Source: Saxidomus purpurata (taxonomy: Eukaryota > Mollusca > Bivalvia > Venerida > Veneridae). Taken from it: a stretch of 64,000 nucleotides of DNA. A program made the translations under genes and the position numbers. The notes below the pieces were generated by a model that was not told the DNA's origin, did no database searches, and saw only the letters and a list, made by a program, of their open reading frames with translations. Shown piece by piece: positions 49,736 to 60,448 of this stretch. Positions within the stretch are counted from its first letter, which is position 1, and each line of letters opens with the position of its first letter. The stretch is from positions 39,652,358 to 39,716,357 of the forward strand of contig JAFMSR010000001.1 of assembly GCA_022818135.1 (NCBI GenBank), read 5' to 3'.

Positions 49736-50090
49736 ATATTTTGACTTTTCAGCATGATAATGCCACATCTCATACAGCTATAGACACTGTAAATTTTCTT
49801 ATAACAAATAATAATGATTTCATTGATGACTGGTCCGCTCAAAGTCCTAATAAGAGGTGGTCATACCCGTTATTAAGTGTTATTTTTGTTTTTAACCCCT
49901 TCCTCACTTGGTCACAAATTCTCCCATATTCTCTTAACCTTTGACCATTATTTTTCACCAAACGATGCATCATGAAACCCTCTTTAAACGCATATATAAC
50001 AATGATTCCACCGTTTTGTTTTCATCCAGTAATATCCAAGCAAACTTTGCGGAAGTTTCTTATTTTGTATAGTATATATGTCAAGACAAG
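49736..50090 (+). pseudogene. Tc1-like transposase 3' half, plus-strand arm
   Basis: The frame from 49741 reads MTFQHDNATSHTAIDTVNFL, with the second catalytic Asp in QHDNA, then DDWSAQSPN. A deletion of about 150 bp then joins directly to the RGGHT region in another frame (AAGAGGTGGTCATACCCGTT). The NPIE motif is lost. The 3' untranslated part and end run to about 50090 and mirror 49270-49440. The two arms meet head to head. Confidence 0.8.
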
Positions 50091-50484
50091 AAATTACACG
50101 TGCTATCATTATTATTCACAAATTTTTCATAATTTAAAGGTAACTGTACTGGGCAGATGCCTTCTTCATTGAAATTCCTATTGGAAAATATAAACGATAT
50201 TAATGTATATTGACTAAAATCAAACTCGAAAATTAGATTACAGAAATTCCAACTTGAAGCATAAAAAAGCCAAGAAAATGCACAAAATATTGGTCAAGAC
50301 AGATAAATATTCACCAAAATAGGTATAGAATCAAGCTTTTGGTATTATTGAATAGTATAATATGAAATGAATTCATACATGTAACAATGTTGTCAATGAC
50401 CAGTTTGAATTTTAATTACAGAAATTTCCTACTTTAAACAGAATGTTCACCAGAATAGGTATATAATCAAGCTTCTAGTAGTAT

Positions 50485-52140
50485 TTGGTCTAAAGGACAA
50501 CACGGGCATTTCGGTGACGAAGACAGCTTCAATCTTTCATAAATATGAGCATTGACTCTGTTGTGTCCTGTAAGAAGCCTGAATTGAATGGCTTGTTTCA
50601 ATCTGTGTAGTAGGTGGTAGTCTGCCCCTTGTAAGAGTCTTAATCACCGTCAGCTTTTCTTCATACCGGTAAGTTACTCTATTGATTGGCTGGTCGCCTC
50701 TAGCCCCTTGTTTTGCCAATTGGTCTGCCATCTCATTGTAATGAACACATTAGTGTGCGGGTATCCATTGAAGGGACACTTCTCGCTGAGCCTGTTAGGT
50801 TCTGTTGTAGCAGCGGCTGCTAAACAAGATGGTGATGCTGGTATTTTCATCATGCACACAACTGGTGGGTCAGAGACAGTCAGCATAACATCAGGCAAAC
50901 ACAATGCCAACTACAAAGCAGAAGTAGAAGCCATCATACAGGCATCGAAAACTATTGAAGACTGAAAAGAGGAGTGTTATCGGGTAGTCATTCTAACAGA
51001 TGCTCTAGCGGCATAGTCTGTGTCATTGATATTTTCATCTTCCTCATACGGTTGGAAACCAGGTACTGTAGTGTAGATTCTAATATTTGAGAGGTCATAC
51101 CTCTTTGAATCTAGCAGTTCCGACTGGTAAAGAGTTGTTGGTAGTCCAAGATAGGCAGAGTTTGCTTTTATCAGGGCAAAGCTCCCTCTTTTCAGACAAT
51201 TTGTTGCCACTCCAAGCTTTGTTTTCATGGAGTTGGCTGACAAGAACTGGTACTTACTTGTTTGCATGAGCGCCTTAGCATCCATGTTCTTACCTAGTGG
51301 TGGAATGGCAGTGACTTCCTCTATTGTCTTAATTAGAGCTGTACGCATTGCTCCGGTAATGATTCTTAAGGTCTGGTTCTGGACCTTATCCAACACTTGC
51401 TGCTTTGTCTTTGCGGCTATAATATAAGTTGCGGAACCATATTCAATGTGGGGTCTCAATGTTTCCCAATAGACTGTTTTCAGTATCCACTCACACCCCA
51501 GTTAGTGCAATCTAACTTGCGTAGTGTCGCTAGCTTTCGATGGGCCCTAGTTTCAACTTTTGCTAGATGGGGCTTCCATGTAAGTCGCTTGACAATATGT
51601 AACCTCTCTCAATTCAGTCATAGGAATGCTGCTTATCTTGACGGTACAAGCCTTCTGTTTATGTGGCAGTGTGAATAGAGCTGTACAGGACTTTTTCTGT
51701 GTTTACATGTACACACCAGTCTTCTGCCCATGCTGAAAGCATGTCTGCAGTTTGTTGCATCCTAAAAGTAGCAGTTTTGGTTGCATACTCTTCTGAACAC
51801 CAAAGTAGTAGGTCATCTACATAGAAGGCGGCCTTGTTTCCTCTTAGAAGATCGGACACAAATCACAGAAAAGAAGAAACTGACCAATCTGTTGAACAGA
51901 TAGGACTTAATCCACTCCGATCCAGTTCCTTAGTAACTTCGCAAGGAGACCGTTAGTCAAAACTTCATCAAATGCTTTCTGGAGATCAATCCAAGTAACA
52001 AGTGTAACGTATTTTTTTATTGCATCTTCGACCTCCTGGGCAAAGTATGTATTCTAGTTTTCCGTGGAACAGAATTATCTGTAGCCAGCCTGTTTGGCTG
52101 ATCTCCAAGTACCACTTCATTCGCTGATTCACTGTTACAC
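50485..52140 (-). pseudogene. Non-LTR retrotransposon remnant (reverse transcriptase and RNase H)
   Basis: From about 52110 down, the frames read AQEVEDAIKKYVTLVTWIDL then QKAFDEV (first catalytic Asp), FYVDDLLLWCSEEYA (YVDD active site, 51811-51826), then AWAEDWCVHVNTEKV, RPHIEYGSATYIIAA, KVQNQTLRIITGAM and TTVPGFQPYEED. The RNase H C-terminus follows as VSLQWIPAH then NEMADQLAKQGARGDQ, and the trailing FRLLTGHNRVNAHIYERLKL with a CPCC tail to about 50485. The order is that of Jockey-type elements. The palm between KAFD and YVDD is shortened, frames are broken, and the RNase H core is inverted (50790-51015, see next entry). It is 5' truncated and inactive. Confidence 0.9.
50790..51015 (+). 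pseudogene. Inverted RNase H core segment within the retrotransposon
   Basis: On the plus strand this reads DGDAGIFIMHTTGGSETVSI, then TSGKHNANYKAEVEAIIQAS, a stop, then RVVILTDALAA. This is the RNase H N-terminal and middle part (consensus GGAGI-I, GKH-SNY-AE-EA, VVFLTDAL, with catalytic Asp and Glu), which should lie on the minus strand between TTVPGFQPYEED (51060) and SLQWIPAH (50780). It lies there in position but in reverse orientation. Confidence 0.85.
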
Positions 52141-52609
52141 AATCATTATAGAATCAAGCTGAGAGTAATACTGAATACAAAAATATATAAGAAAATTACA
52201 TGTAATGACAATGGTATATCAAACTTTAAAAAATCGGTTACAGAAACTCCTACAACCCCCGCCCCCAAGAAAATGACCCAAAAAATGGTCAAAACTGATA
52301 ATTTTTCACCAAAATCATTTAAAAATCAAACTGCTGGTATCATTGAATAGATCAAATATTAAGGATACTTATATAATGTTGACAATAATCAAACTTAACA
52401 AAAACAATTAAAAGAAATGCCACTTTAAGAGTAAAAAACATGAAAATCCCCCAGAAGATGGCCAAGATTGATAAATTTTCACAAAATTTGGTTCAGAATC
52501 AAGCTGCTTGTAGTATTGAATAGATACATGTAAGTAAGAAGGAAATGTTGTCAATAATCAAACTTAAGAAAGTGAAATTGCAGAAACCCTTAAACAACAG
52601 TCTTGCTTT

Positions 52610-53553
52610 TATTTAAAACACACATGCATTTAGTGCTTTTGACGTTGAATACAAGAAAATGTACATGGTGTTTTCTCTCTGACAGTATGTTAAATGTTTC
52701 AGTTCATTTTACAATTTGTCTATATTTAAAGTTCTATTGGCATTTTGGGTGTAAAATTACTCGTAGCTGCAGGGAAAGGGTTAAGTACTCAATTTGTCAA
52801 CATCTGAGTCTAAAGGAACTCAAAGTCTAACGTAAGATGCAGCCTTTATTTAAAAATTATGATGCAAATTCAACCAATATTTAGAACTAAAATAAGGCCA
52901 CATGGCATATTGCTTATATAGAACAAATAGTGAAAAGGCTCGGGTAAAATTCAGTGCAAACATAAGGTGCATATGCAAATGTATATTTGCGCGCGTTTCG
53001 TGTTTATATTATGGTTGATGAATTCGTAACGTGTACCAATGTGACAAGTTAAATATATGCTACAATACTTTATTAATAGTTTTCTGCTCTGAAATGTTAT
53101 AAAGAAGAAAATTAATGACGATCTCATTTGAAACAGTTACAAATATCGAATTGGATCTATACACGGCAAACATCTGTTTCACTAATAATATACATTGTGT
53201 TGTCAGTAATATTTTATGTTTGTTAACTTGTGCAGACGACAATTGTCTTGAAATAGGTTCGAAGTCCCAGGAGCACCAATTGTTCTTTTGTTTGTGGATT
53301 CATCGTTTATCGTTTATGACAGTGGCAGTTAATTTTGAAAGAAACAACACATTTTACGACCGCTTTGAAGTTTACATTATTGACAACTATTAAGCTATAA
53401 GATTACACATGAACACATGAACTTGTTAGATTTGTGCATATTTTACAGTTAAGTAACGAAAAAGGAAAGATCAATATCAGTGTGTAAATTCATTGGATAA
53501 TGTCAGGATTAAATCGTTTCTTGATGGGCGAATCCTTCGATAAAAAGAATATA
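52610..53553. other. No gene recognised
   Basis: Plus frames 52603-52830 and 53115-53393 have no known domain or signal. No repeat was seen. Confidence 0.4.
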
Positions 53554-53823
53554 GGCCCGTATTCTAAGTCAGAACTCAAACTCATGCTCCACTTAAACTC
53601 ACTGGAGGAATGCTCAAGGAAAGCTCGAGGAACACTCAAGTGAGTAGCTGTCAAGTAAAACATCGGTATTCATATTCGCCACTCAACCTTGACTTTATGG
53701 AGTATACTCGAAGTTTACTTACTACATGCATTCAGTAGGCAAAGCGTATTTTTTTCACAGACTTGGAAATAAATCAATTAAAATAATTGGTGAAAAGGAA
53801 AGTATGAGTCATAGAAAACAAAG

Positions 53824-54076
53824 TACACTCAGTTCCAAAAGAAAGTGTGCACTTCTTAATTTTAAATATTTCAATATTTAGCAGACGTATCGGCTTCAAT
53901 TTTTGCACACTATATCTCATGTGTATTTGTCATCATCGATTGCAAAATCTAAAATGTTCGCCATATTGTACGTAAACAGATCTCAATTTTGGTACCAAAT
54001 ATATAGGCTTTCAGAAAAGTAGTCGATGAAAAATCACAGAAAACAAAGTGCACACTTTCTTTTGGAACTGAGTGTA
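53824..54076 (-). mobile_element. MITE with about 28 bp inverted ends (copy 2)
   Basis: The unit begins TACACTCAGTTCCAAAAGAA and ends with its inverse. It matches 6547-6798 along its length but lies in the opposite orientation. It is present in L1 and absent from the corresponding place in L2 (near 54820-54832), so its borders are supported by comparison as well as by its inverted ends. Confidence 0.9.
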
Positions 54077-55466
54077 TTAAGTAAAAGAAATCGGAGTTGC
54101 ACATTGCTTGATTGTTAATGGAAAAAAAATCGTTTCCAGTTACGATACATTTCAGCTGCTGGATCACTTATTATAATGCAAAACAATGAATTGCACAATT
54201 ATCTGCAAGGATTTCTTTAAATATTTATTTCTTTAACTGAAAATATAAATGTTGCCTTTTATTACATTCATATTTATCACGGTCGAAATAATGCAACCCT
54301 ATCGATAGATGTATACCGCCTGTTTATAAAAAACATACAATATATGCATAAATAATCTTTTTAGTAACTTTCGAAATTGGTTGTTATCAGAAAGTAGAGC
54401 GACAGATTCCTTAGATGGAGGACGTGTCAAAGAAAAGTCACAGCGACTTCCTCAATCCCTTCTATCGGCGCAAGTACTGGTCAGAACTCAAGAAAGCAGT
54501 CATTTACAGAACTTAATATCAGTTGCAAGAACTTGTTATACAGTCGCTTTAACATTTAATGATTAAGTCCGAACTCAAACTCATACTCCACTTGAACTCA
54601 CTGGAGGAATGCTCAAGGAAAGCTTGAGGAACACTCAATTGAGTGGCTGTCAAGTATAGAATCGGTATTCATATTCGCCACTCAACCTTATGGAGTATAC
54701 TCGAAGTTGACTTACTACATGCATGCATTAGGCAAAGCGTATTTTTTCACAGACTTGAATCTTAATTGATTAAAATAATTGGTGAAAAAGAAATTATCTG
54801 TCATAGAAAACAAAGGATGTTAAATATATTAAGTAAACGAAATCGGAGTTGCACACTGCTTGCTTGTTAATGGATAAAATTTAATTTCCAGTTACGGTAC
54901 ATTTCAGCTGCTGGACCACCTGTATTATAATGCAAAACAATGATTATATGCAAGGATTTATTTAAATATTTCTTTCTTTAACTGAAAATATAAATGTTGC
55001 CTTTTATTATTCATATTTATCACGGTCGAAATAATGCAACCCTACCGATAGATGTATACCGCCTGTGTATAAAAAAAACCATACAATTTATTCATTAATG
55101 TTATTTTTAGTAATCTTTCGAAATAGGTTGTTATCAGAAAATCAGAAAATAGAGCGACAGATTCCTTAGATGGAGTATGTGTCAAAGAAAAGTCACAGTG
55201 ACTTCCTCAATCCCTTCTATCGGCGCAAGTATTGGTCAGAACTCAAGGAAGCAGTCATTTTCAGTTGCAAGAACTTGTTATACCGTCGCTTTAATATTTA
55301 ATAATTAAGTCTAAATGAAATACTATAAGTGTAACTTTTTAAACGATCACCTGAGGGACAAGTAAATTGTTAAATTGTTAATAAAACGATCTCTTCGAAC
55401 AACATATTTTGTTTTGAATGATTCAGGTTGGGCTCAAAATAGCGGTCCCATAATGCAACAGGTTTC

Positions 55467-55480
55467 TCATCATCATCATC

Positions 55481-55511
<31 letters not shown>

Positions 55512-55532
55512 GCAGCAGAAATGATATCATCA
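55467..55532. repeat. CAT/ATC microsatellite in R1
   Basis: TCATCATCATC-type trinucleotides with interruptions (TTATCGTCATC), at the same position as the longer tract in R2. The minus-strand frame rich in Asp through it is an artefact. Confidence 0.9.
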
Positions 55533-55810
55533 TTATCATCATTCTTATTTATAGTCAGCAAGGTACAGTAAACAAATAAACGCTAATGCGAACCGTGGAA
55601 ACGACCGAGCAGGTGGTGGCGTATAGTCATGATAGTGGCATTGGTGAAACGCGAGTGTGTTTGATCACTGCGCTAATCGGGTAATTTTGACTAAATCAAA
55701 AAGTTGCCTTACGAAGTAAAACGTTAATATAAGTTTGCGAGTAATACAACAATACGGCTATGGTGCATTTGTTTAAGCATATTTAGTTAACTTTTGCATA
55801 ACCGGGGACT

Positions 55811-55990
55811 ACACAGTCAATACTTCCAATGGCGCCTAGAAATTCACCAATTTATCGAAACTTCCTTTGCACCTGAGCACAATTCTGTTAGACTGGAAAG
55901 ATACTGCTGTTGAGAAGCAACTGCAGCAGAGACACGTCGATTCTGGATTGTGCGATAAACAGAAATACACCAACTTCCTGTTATTAACAT
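55811..55990 (-). pseudogene. PIF/Harbinger transposase scrap in R1
   Basis: Minus-strand frames read QVQRKFR, a stop, IGEFLGAIGSIDC. This matches the region of Harbinger transposases around the first catalytic Asp (consensus F--IA-FPGVIG-IDCTHI). Upstream frames (FLFIAQSRIDVSLLQLLLNN) are open but not securely assigned. The R2 copy at 57127 agrees and lacks the stop in this motif. Confidence 0.55.
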
Positions 55991-56800
55991 CTGGCCAGGA
56001 ATGCCTCGGTTTGAAATAACATTAAATGTTAATTTTAAATTTTAATTAATTCCAATCTGTCCAAAAATAAATATGACACCATGGGATTAATCAAATTTTT
56101 GGAGCGTGGGTTACCCCTCCTACCCCCCTGCCTACCCCAGGTGACAAAATTTTGTCACCAGAGTACATCTAGGGCCATCAATCATACAAATGTTTTAAAT
56201 TTTCGCTATCAGCTAGTTTTAGCCATGTGATGGAATTCTGGCAGCAGAGATAATCTTGTACAGTCAAAGATGATAGATATATTTATGTGTGTACCTTCTG
56301 TGTTGATAACATGTGTAGTTAATGCAAAATGGGTAAAATGCGAGTTGATAACCTAGGCATATGAGTGAGATCCACATGGCAAACATTTATACACATGCAT
56401 CTTGTATAATATAAGGCTGATAGGCGAAATATTTAAACTTAAAAAATTATCGTATTCACAAACCATACTTGAGTGCATCTGAAGTGACCGTGATGGCCAC
56501 TCGACAAAATCTAACTATTTGGAGTGAACTCCAGCGAAACCTTTATGAATATCAACTATGACTCACCTGAGCGATCCATGGTACCGTTAGGCTATTACAC
56601 CTACTTACAACTACTTAACTCACTGAGGGTTAGTTTGAGTTTCGACTCTACGGGCCTAAATGAAATACTATACAGTGTAACTTTTGAGGGACATGTAAAT
56701 TGTTAAATTATTAATAAAACGAACTCTTAGTACAACATATTTTATCCTTGAATGATTCAGTTTGGACTCAAAATAGCGGTCGCATTATGCAACAGGTTTC

Positions 56801-56854
<54 letters not shown>

Positions 56855-56866
56855 CCATCATCATCC
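56801..56866. repeat. CAT/ATC microsatellite in R2, expanded
   Basis: About 21 nearly uninterrupted TCA repeats. The plus frame 56748-56957, read as a long His run, is a microsatellite translation and not a gene. The tract is purer and longer than in R1. Confidence 0.95.
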
Positions 56867-57126
56867 TTATTTACAGTCAGCAAGGTACAGTAAACAACAA
56901 ATAAACGCTAATGCGAACCTTCGAACCGACCGCGCAACTACAGTGCCATTGGTGTAACGCGAGTGTGTTTAAGCACTACGCCAATCGGTCTCTCCAGTAA
57001 GTTTGACTGTATCAGAAAGTTGCCTTACGAAGTAAAACGTTAGTATAAGTTCGCAAATAAGACAACAATACGGCTATGGTGCATTTGTTTAAGCATATTT
57101 AGTTATTTTTAGCATATCCGAGGACT

Positions 57127-57305
57127 ACACAATCAATACTTCCAATGGCGCCTGGAAATCCTCCAATGTCTCGAAACTTCCTTTGCACCTGAGCATAATC
57201 CTGTTAGACTGGAAAGATACTGTTGTTGAGAAGCAACTGCAGCAGAGACACGTCGATTCTGGATTGTGCGATAGACAGAAATTCGCCATCAACTTCCTGT
57301 TATCA
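57127..57305 (-). pseudogene. PIF/Harbinger transposase scrap in R2
   Basis: The minus strand reads YAQVQRKFRDIGGFPGAIGS then IDC, with the first catalytic Asp of the DDE triad in place, followed by VVLGYA. Upstream, EFLSIAQSRIDVSLLQLLL is in frame but ends in a stop just before the motif. The remainder of the transposase (second Asp, Glu) was not found. The function of the full protein would be DNA cleavage and strand transfer at TTA/TAA targets. Confidence 0.6.
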
Positions 57306-57969
57306 CCATCTGCCCAGGAATACCTCGGTTTGAAATAACATTTAATTCATTCCAATCTGTCCAATAATAAATATGACAACATGGGATTAAGTAAGCTTTT
57401 TGAGTTGAGCATGGAAAGTGGGTTATTTTGTCACCAGAGTACATCTAGGGCCATCAATCATACAAATGTATCATAGTAAGTTTTCGCTTTATCAGTCTTA
57501 TAATATACAAAATATAATTTTAGACATGTGATGGAATTCTGGCAGCAGAGAAAATCTGGTACAATCATGCACATTATTTCGAAGATAATATATTTATTTT
57601 TCTACCTTCTACGTCGACACCGGTAACATGTGCAATTAATGCAAAATGGGTAAAATACGAGTTGATAACCTAGGCATATGAGTGAGCTCCACATGGCAAA
57701 CATTTATATCTTGTGTATTATAAGGCTGATAGGCGAAAATGTTGAACTTAAAAAAATATCGTATTCACAAACAATACTTGAGTGCATCTGAAGTGACCGT
57801 GATGGCCACTCGACAAAATCTAACTATTTGGAGTGAACTGCAGCGAAACCTTTGTGAACACCAACTGTGACTTACCTGAGCGATCCACGGTACCGTTAGG
57901 TAATTGCACCTACTTACAACTACTTAACTCACTGAGGGGTAGTTCGAGTTTCAACTTAGAATACGAGCC

Positions 57970-60400
57970 TTAGAAATGATCAATGTTATTAGAATTTGCG
58001 TTTTCCGTCACTAACCATTGAATAAACGAGTCTAATTTCTAAACAAAATGTAGCAAGAACAGGAAGCACCCATGGGTAACATATTTTGCACACAATAGCC
58101 GGTATCTGTTTTAATACTTAGTCAATCGAAATCACCAGGCCATTTGGACAAAGATTGTATGCAGATTTAATGTCGGCTTCCGCCATGAATTCTGACTTTC
58201 TGAAATGCGGGATAATGTGAACCGTATTATCAAATTTCTGTACTGAATATGACAATAATTTTGATTAAAAAATTGTTTACACTAACCCAAGCTATCAACA
58301 ATATGATGGTTATTAAACGCTAGTTTTTAATTACCCCATAGGATTTACACGCAAGTTGGGTGACGGGGATTTAGAAACTGCCTGATTAGCCTCAGAAACT
58401 GCCGGATTATCCTCAGAAACTGTCAGATTATCCTCTCTAATGAACCGTCTTCGTATAACTTTTAATGAAGAATAGTGCTATATAAGTTTTATTTGATTGT
58501 ACTGGTACTCTGTGACCATTTTATTCAAGTTTAAATTCCGTTTTGGACCCTGATAATAAACTTTTTGCATCACCTTTGTGCGGACATTTCACTAAATGTT
58601 TTAAACAAGCATGTGCGTACATTAAATGTTTTTACCACACAGAAACCTCTTTTATTTAAAGCATATCATTGTTCGTAGCCAAAACAGGGGCTTGAGATTT
58701 TCAGGCTGCATTGATAATGTCCACAGCTTTGCCACAACATGTTAGGAAATAGCATGTTTTTTAAATGGAACTGCCTGTCAAAGCTAGACCAGGCAGAAAA
58801 CCTTGAGGTTACATCTATGAACATCTATTAACATAAGTAAATTAAGTAAGAGCAACTGAAAACCAAATAGAGATCTCCTAATAAACTGAGACAAAGGTAG
58901 TTCAAACGGTTGTCAAAAATGGTTCATACTTCAACTTGAATTTTATCTTTTTTGCGTTAGCAGCACAACATATAACGTAAATAAAAGCTACCTTTTCCAT
59001 GTATTTTAGTAAGTTTTAGGGGAGGACACCTAATAATGTTGGCAGAACTTATCGTTCAACCCTTTTACTTTTATATATGTATTAACATAAATTGTCATTT
59101 TGATATTGTATATATTGCAATAAAATATGGTTAACTAACTTAAATACACTTGAATTAACCCACTACACATTTATTCGAATAGTGTTCTTCAGTTTTTACA
59201 ACTAGGTTGATATGTTTATTTGTAGGCAATAAATTATCAGACAAGAAGTTTTTTTTTAATTTTTTTAGATTATGGCTGATCAGACAAAAAGTAAGGTCAC
59301 GAAATTTACTGACAACATTCAATATTGACAAAATTAAACGTGTTACATCATGAAGTCAAACCTTTACCGCGAGTGGATTTTTTTTTCGTATTTACTCTGC
59401 TGAAATTCAGTCGATTAAAATATCTAAACGACTACGAGTACACGTGATAAAATCGAAACTGAACTTTGAGAAAAATGTAGGAGCAGATTTAACTAACAGT
59501 CCTGTCCTGTTTAAAAATACTACACATATTTTGGGTACATGAATTTGTAGTCTGATGATTGCTTTAAATTTCCGACAGGTTTGATGTTCTGACATTATGC
59601 AAAATGTGTCTAGTTATCTAACCTGCTGGGAACTTCGAAAAAAAAAATAAACGAAAACTGTTAGAGCTAATTGTATCTGGCAATAAAAGTTATTATACAT
59701 GGGCAAGCAGATAGACGAATATATAAGACAAGCATAGGTCTACATTAAGACATAAGAGACATGAATCTAAAACGAAAAGAAGAGAAAACTGCACCCTGAT
59801 ACTTATACTATGCCCAACTATACATAGCAGTGAACCTCCATTCTTTATATGAAATCCATCAAATCTGTAGGAGTTATTTTCAAAATGAATCAATTTACGG
59901 GCATGAACGTTAAAGATCTTACGGTATGGTGAGTGTGAGTGTATCGTTTCCTGGAAAAAAACGACATCAATGTTCTGTCGAGTTCGTATCTCAAAACCAT
60001 GAAAATACATGAAAATATCACCATAAATTCGCCCTAAAGTCAGCATAGGTCATTGAAATAAGATGATCTTTCAAAGCCATGATACACAATATGTGTGATA
60101 ATGACTATAATGGTGCTAAGTATAATTGTGTTTGTTAGAGACCGCAAACTCGATTTTTATCTATGTCTTGGACTCTGGAAGTTTTCTGTAGGATTATCTA
60201 CCATTTAGTCTCCCGAAAACAATATTAAACCTCAAGGAATTAGCCGATAGTTGACCAATAGCTTTGTTCATGATTAAATAAATCTTGAGTCTTGAGTTAC
60301 CTGATATGATATCTATAGATAAAGAAACCCTGTTGGTTGTATTACGCATGTACAAACCTTCACTCCATGTAAGCTGAACAAAGAAGATAACAAAAAGTAG
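57970..60400. other. No gene seen apart from a small tandem repeat
   Basis: AT-rich 5' flank of the C1q gene. The minus frames at 59407-59595 and 59693-60046 have no recognised features. A three-copy repeat lies at 58373-58435. Confidence 0.4.
58373..58435. repeat. Three copies of a 21 bp unit
   Basis: AGAAACTGCCTGATTAGCCT, AGAAACTGCCGGATTATCCT and AGAAACTGTCAGATTATCCT occur head to tail (each plus one C). Confidence 0.9.
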
Positions 60401-60448
60401 AAAATGTGTTTGATTCGGATTATATTTAGTAATTTTTTCAGTATAAAT

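Larger units (their letters stand above)
50215..52600. repeat. About 150 bp satellite-like array split by a retrotransposon
   Basis: Units contain 'ATTACAGAAATTCC', 'GAAAATG-CCAAAATATGG', 'GATAAATTTTCACCAAAAT', 'ATAGAATCAAGCT' and 'TAGTATTGAATAGAT', then a TACATGTAA-type stretch and AATGTTGTCAATAATCAAAC. Two units lie left (50215-50480) and three to four lie right (52145-52600) of the retrotransposon remnant. Both sides are in the same orientation, so the remnant was inserted into, or captured by, a pre-existing array. No protein is encoded. Confidence 0.75.
53554..57969. mobile_element. Self-nested PIF/Harbinger-like element, order L-L-R-R
   Basis: The outer ends are inverted: GGCCCGTATTCTAAGTCAGA at 53554, and on the right a sequence whose inverse complement begins GGCTCGTATTCTAAGTTGAA (to 57969). 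Inside, the left half occurs twice (L1 53554-54566, L2 54567-55310) and the right half twice (R1 55311-56656, R2 56657-57969). L2 joins R1 without a break. The right halves carry a PIF/Harbinger transposase scrap on the minus strand. TAA/TTA stands at the inner and outer right boundaries, as expected for the 3 bp target of this superfamily. No intact gene remains. Confidence 0.75.

Noticed and set aside
56748..56957. Poly-histidine protein
   Set aside because: The His run is a TCA/CAT microsatellite inside a transposon; R1 has the same tract with interruptions and no open frame in that sense.
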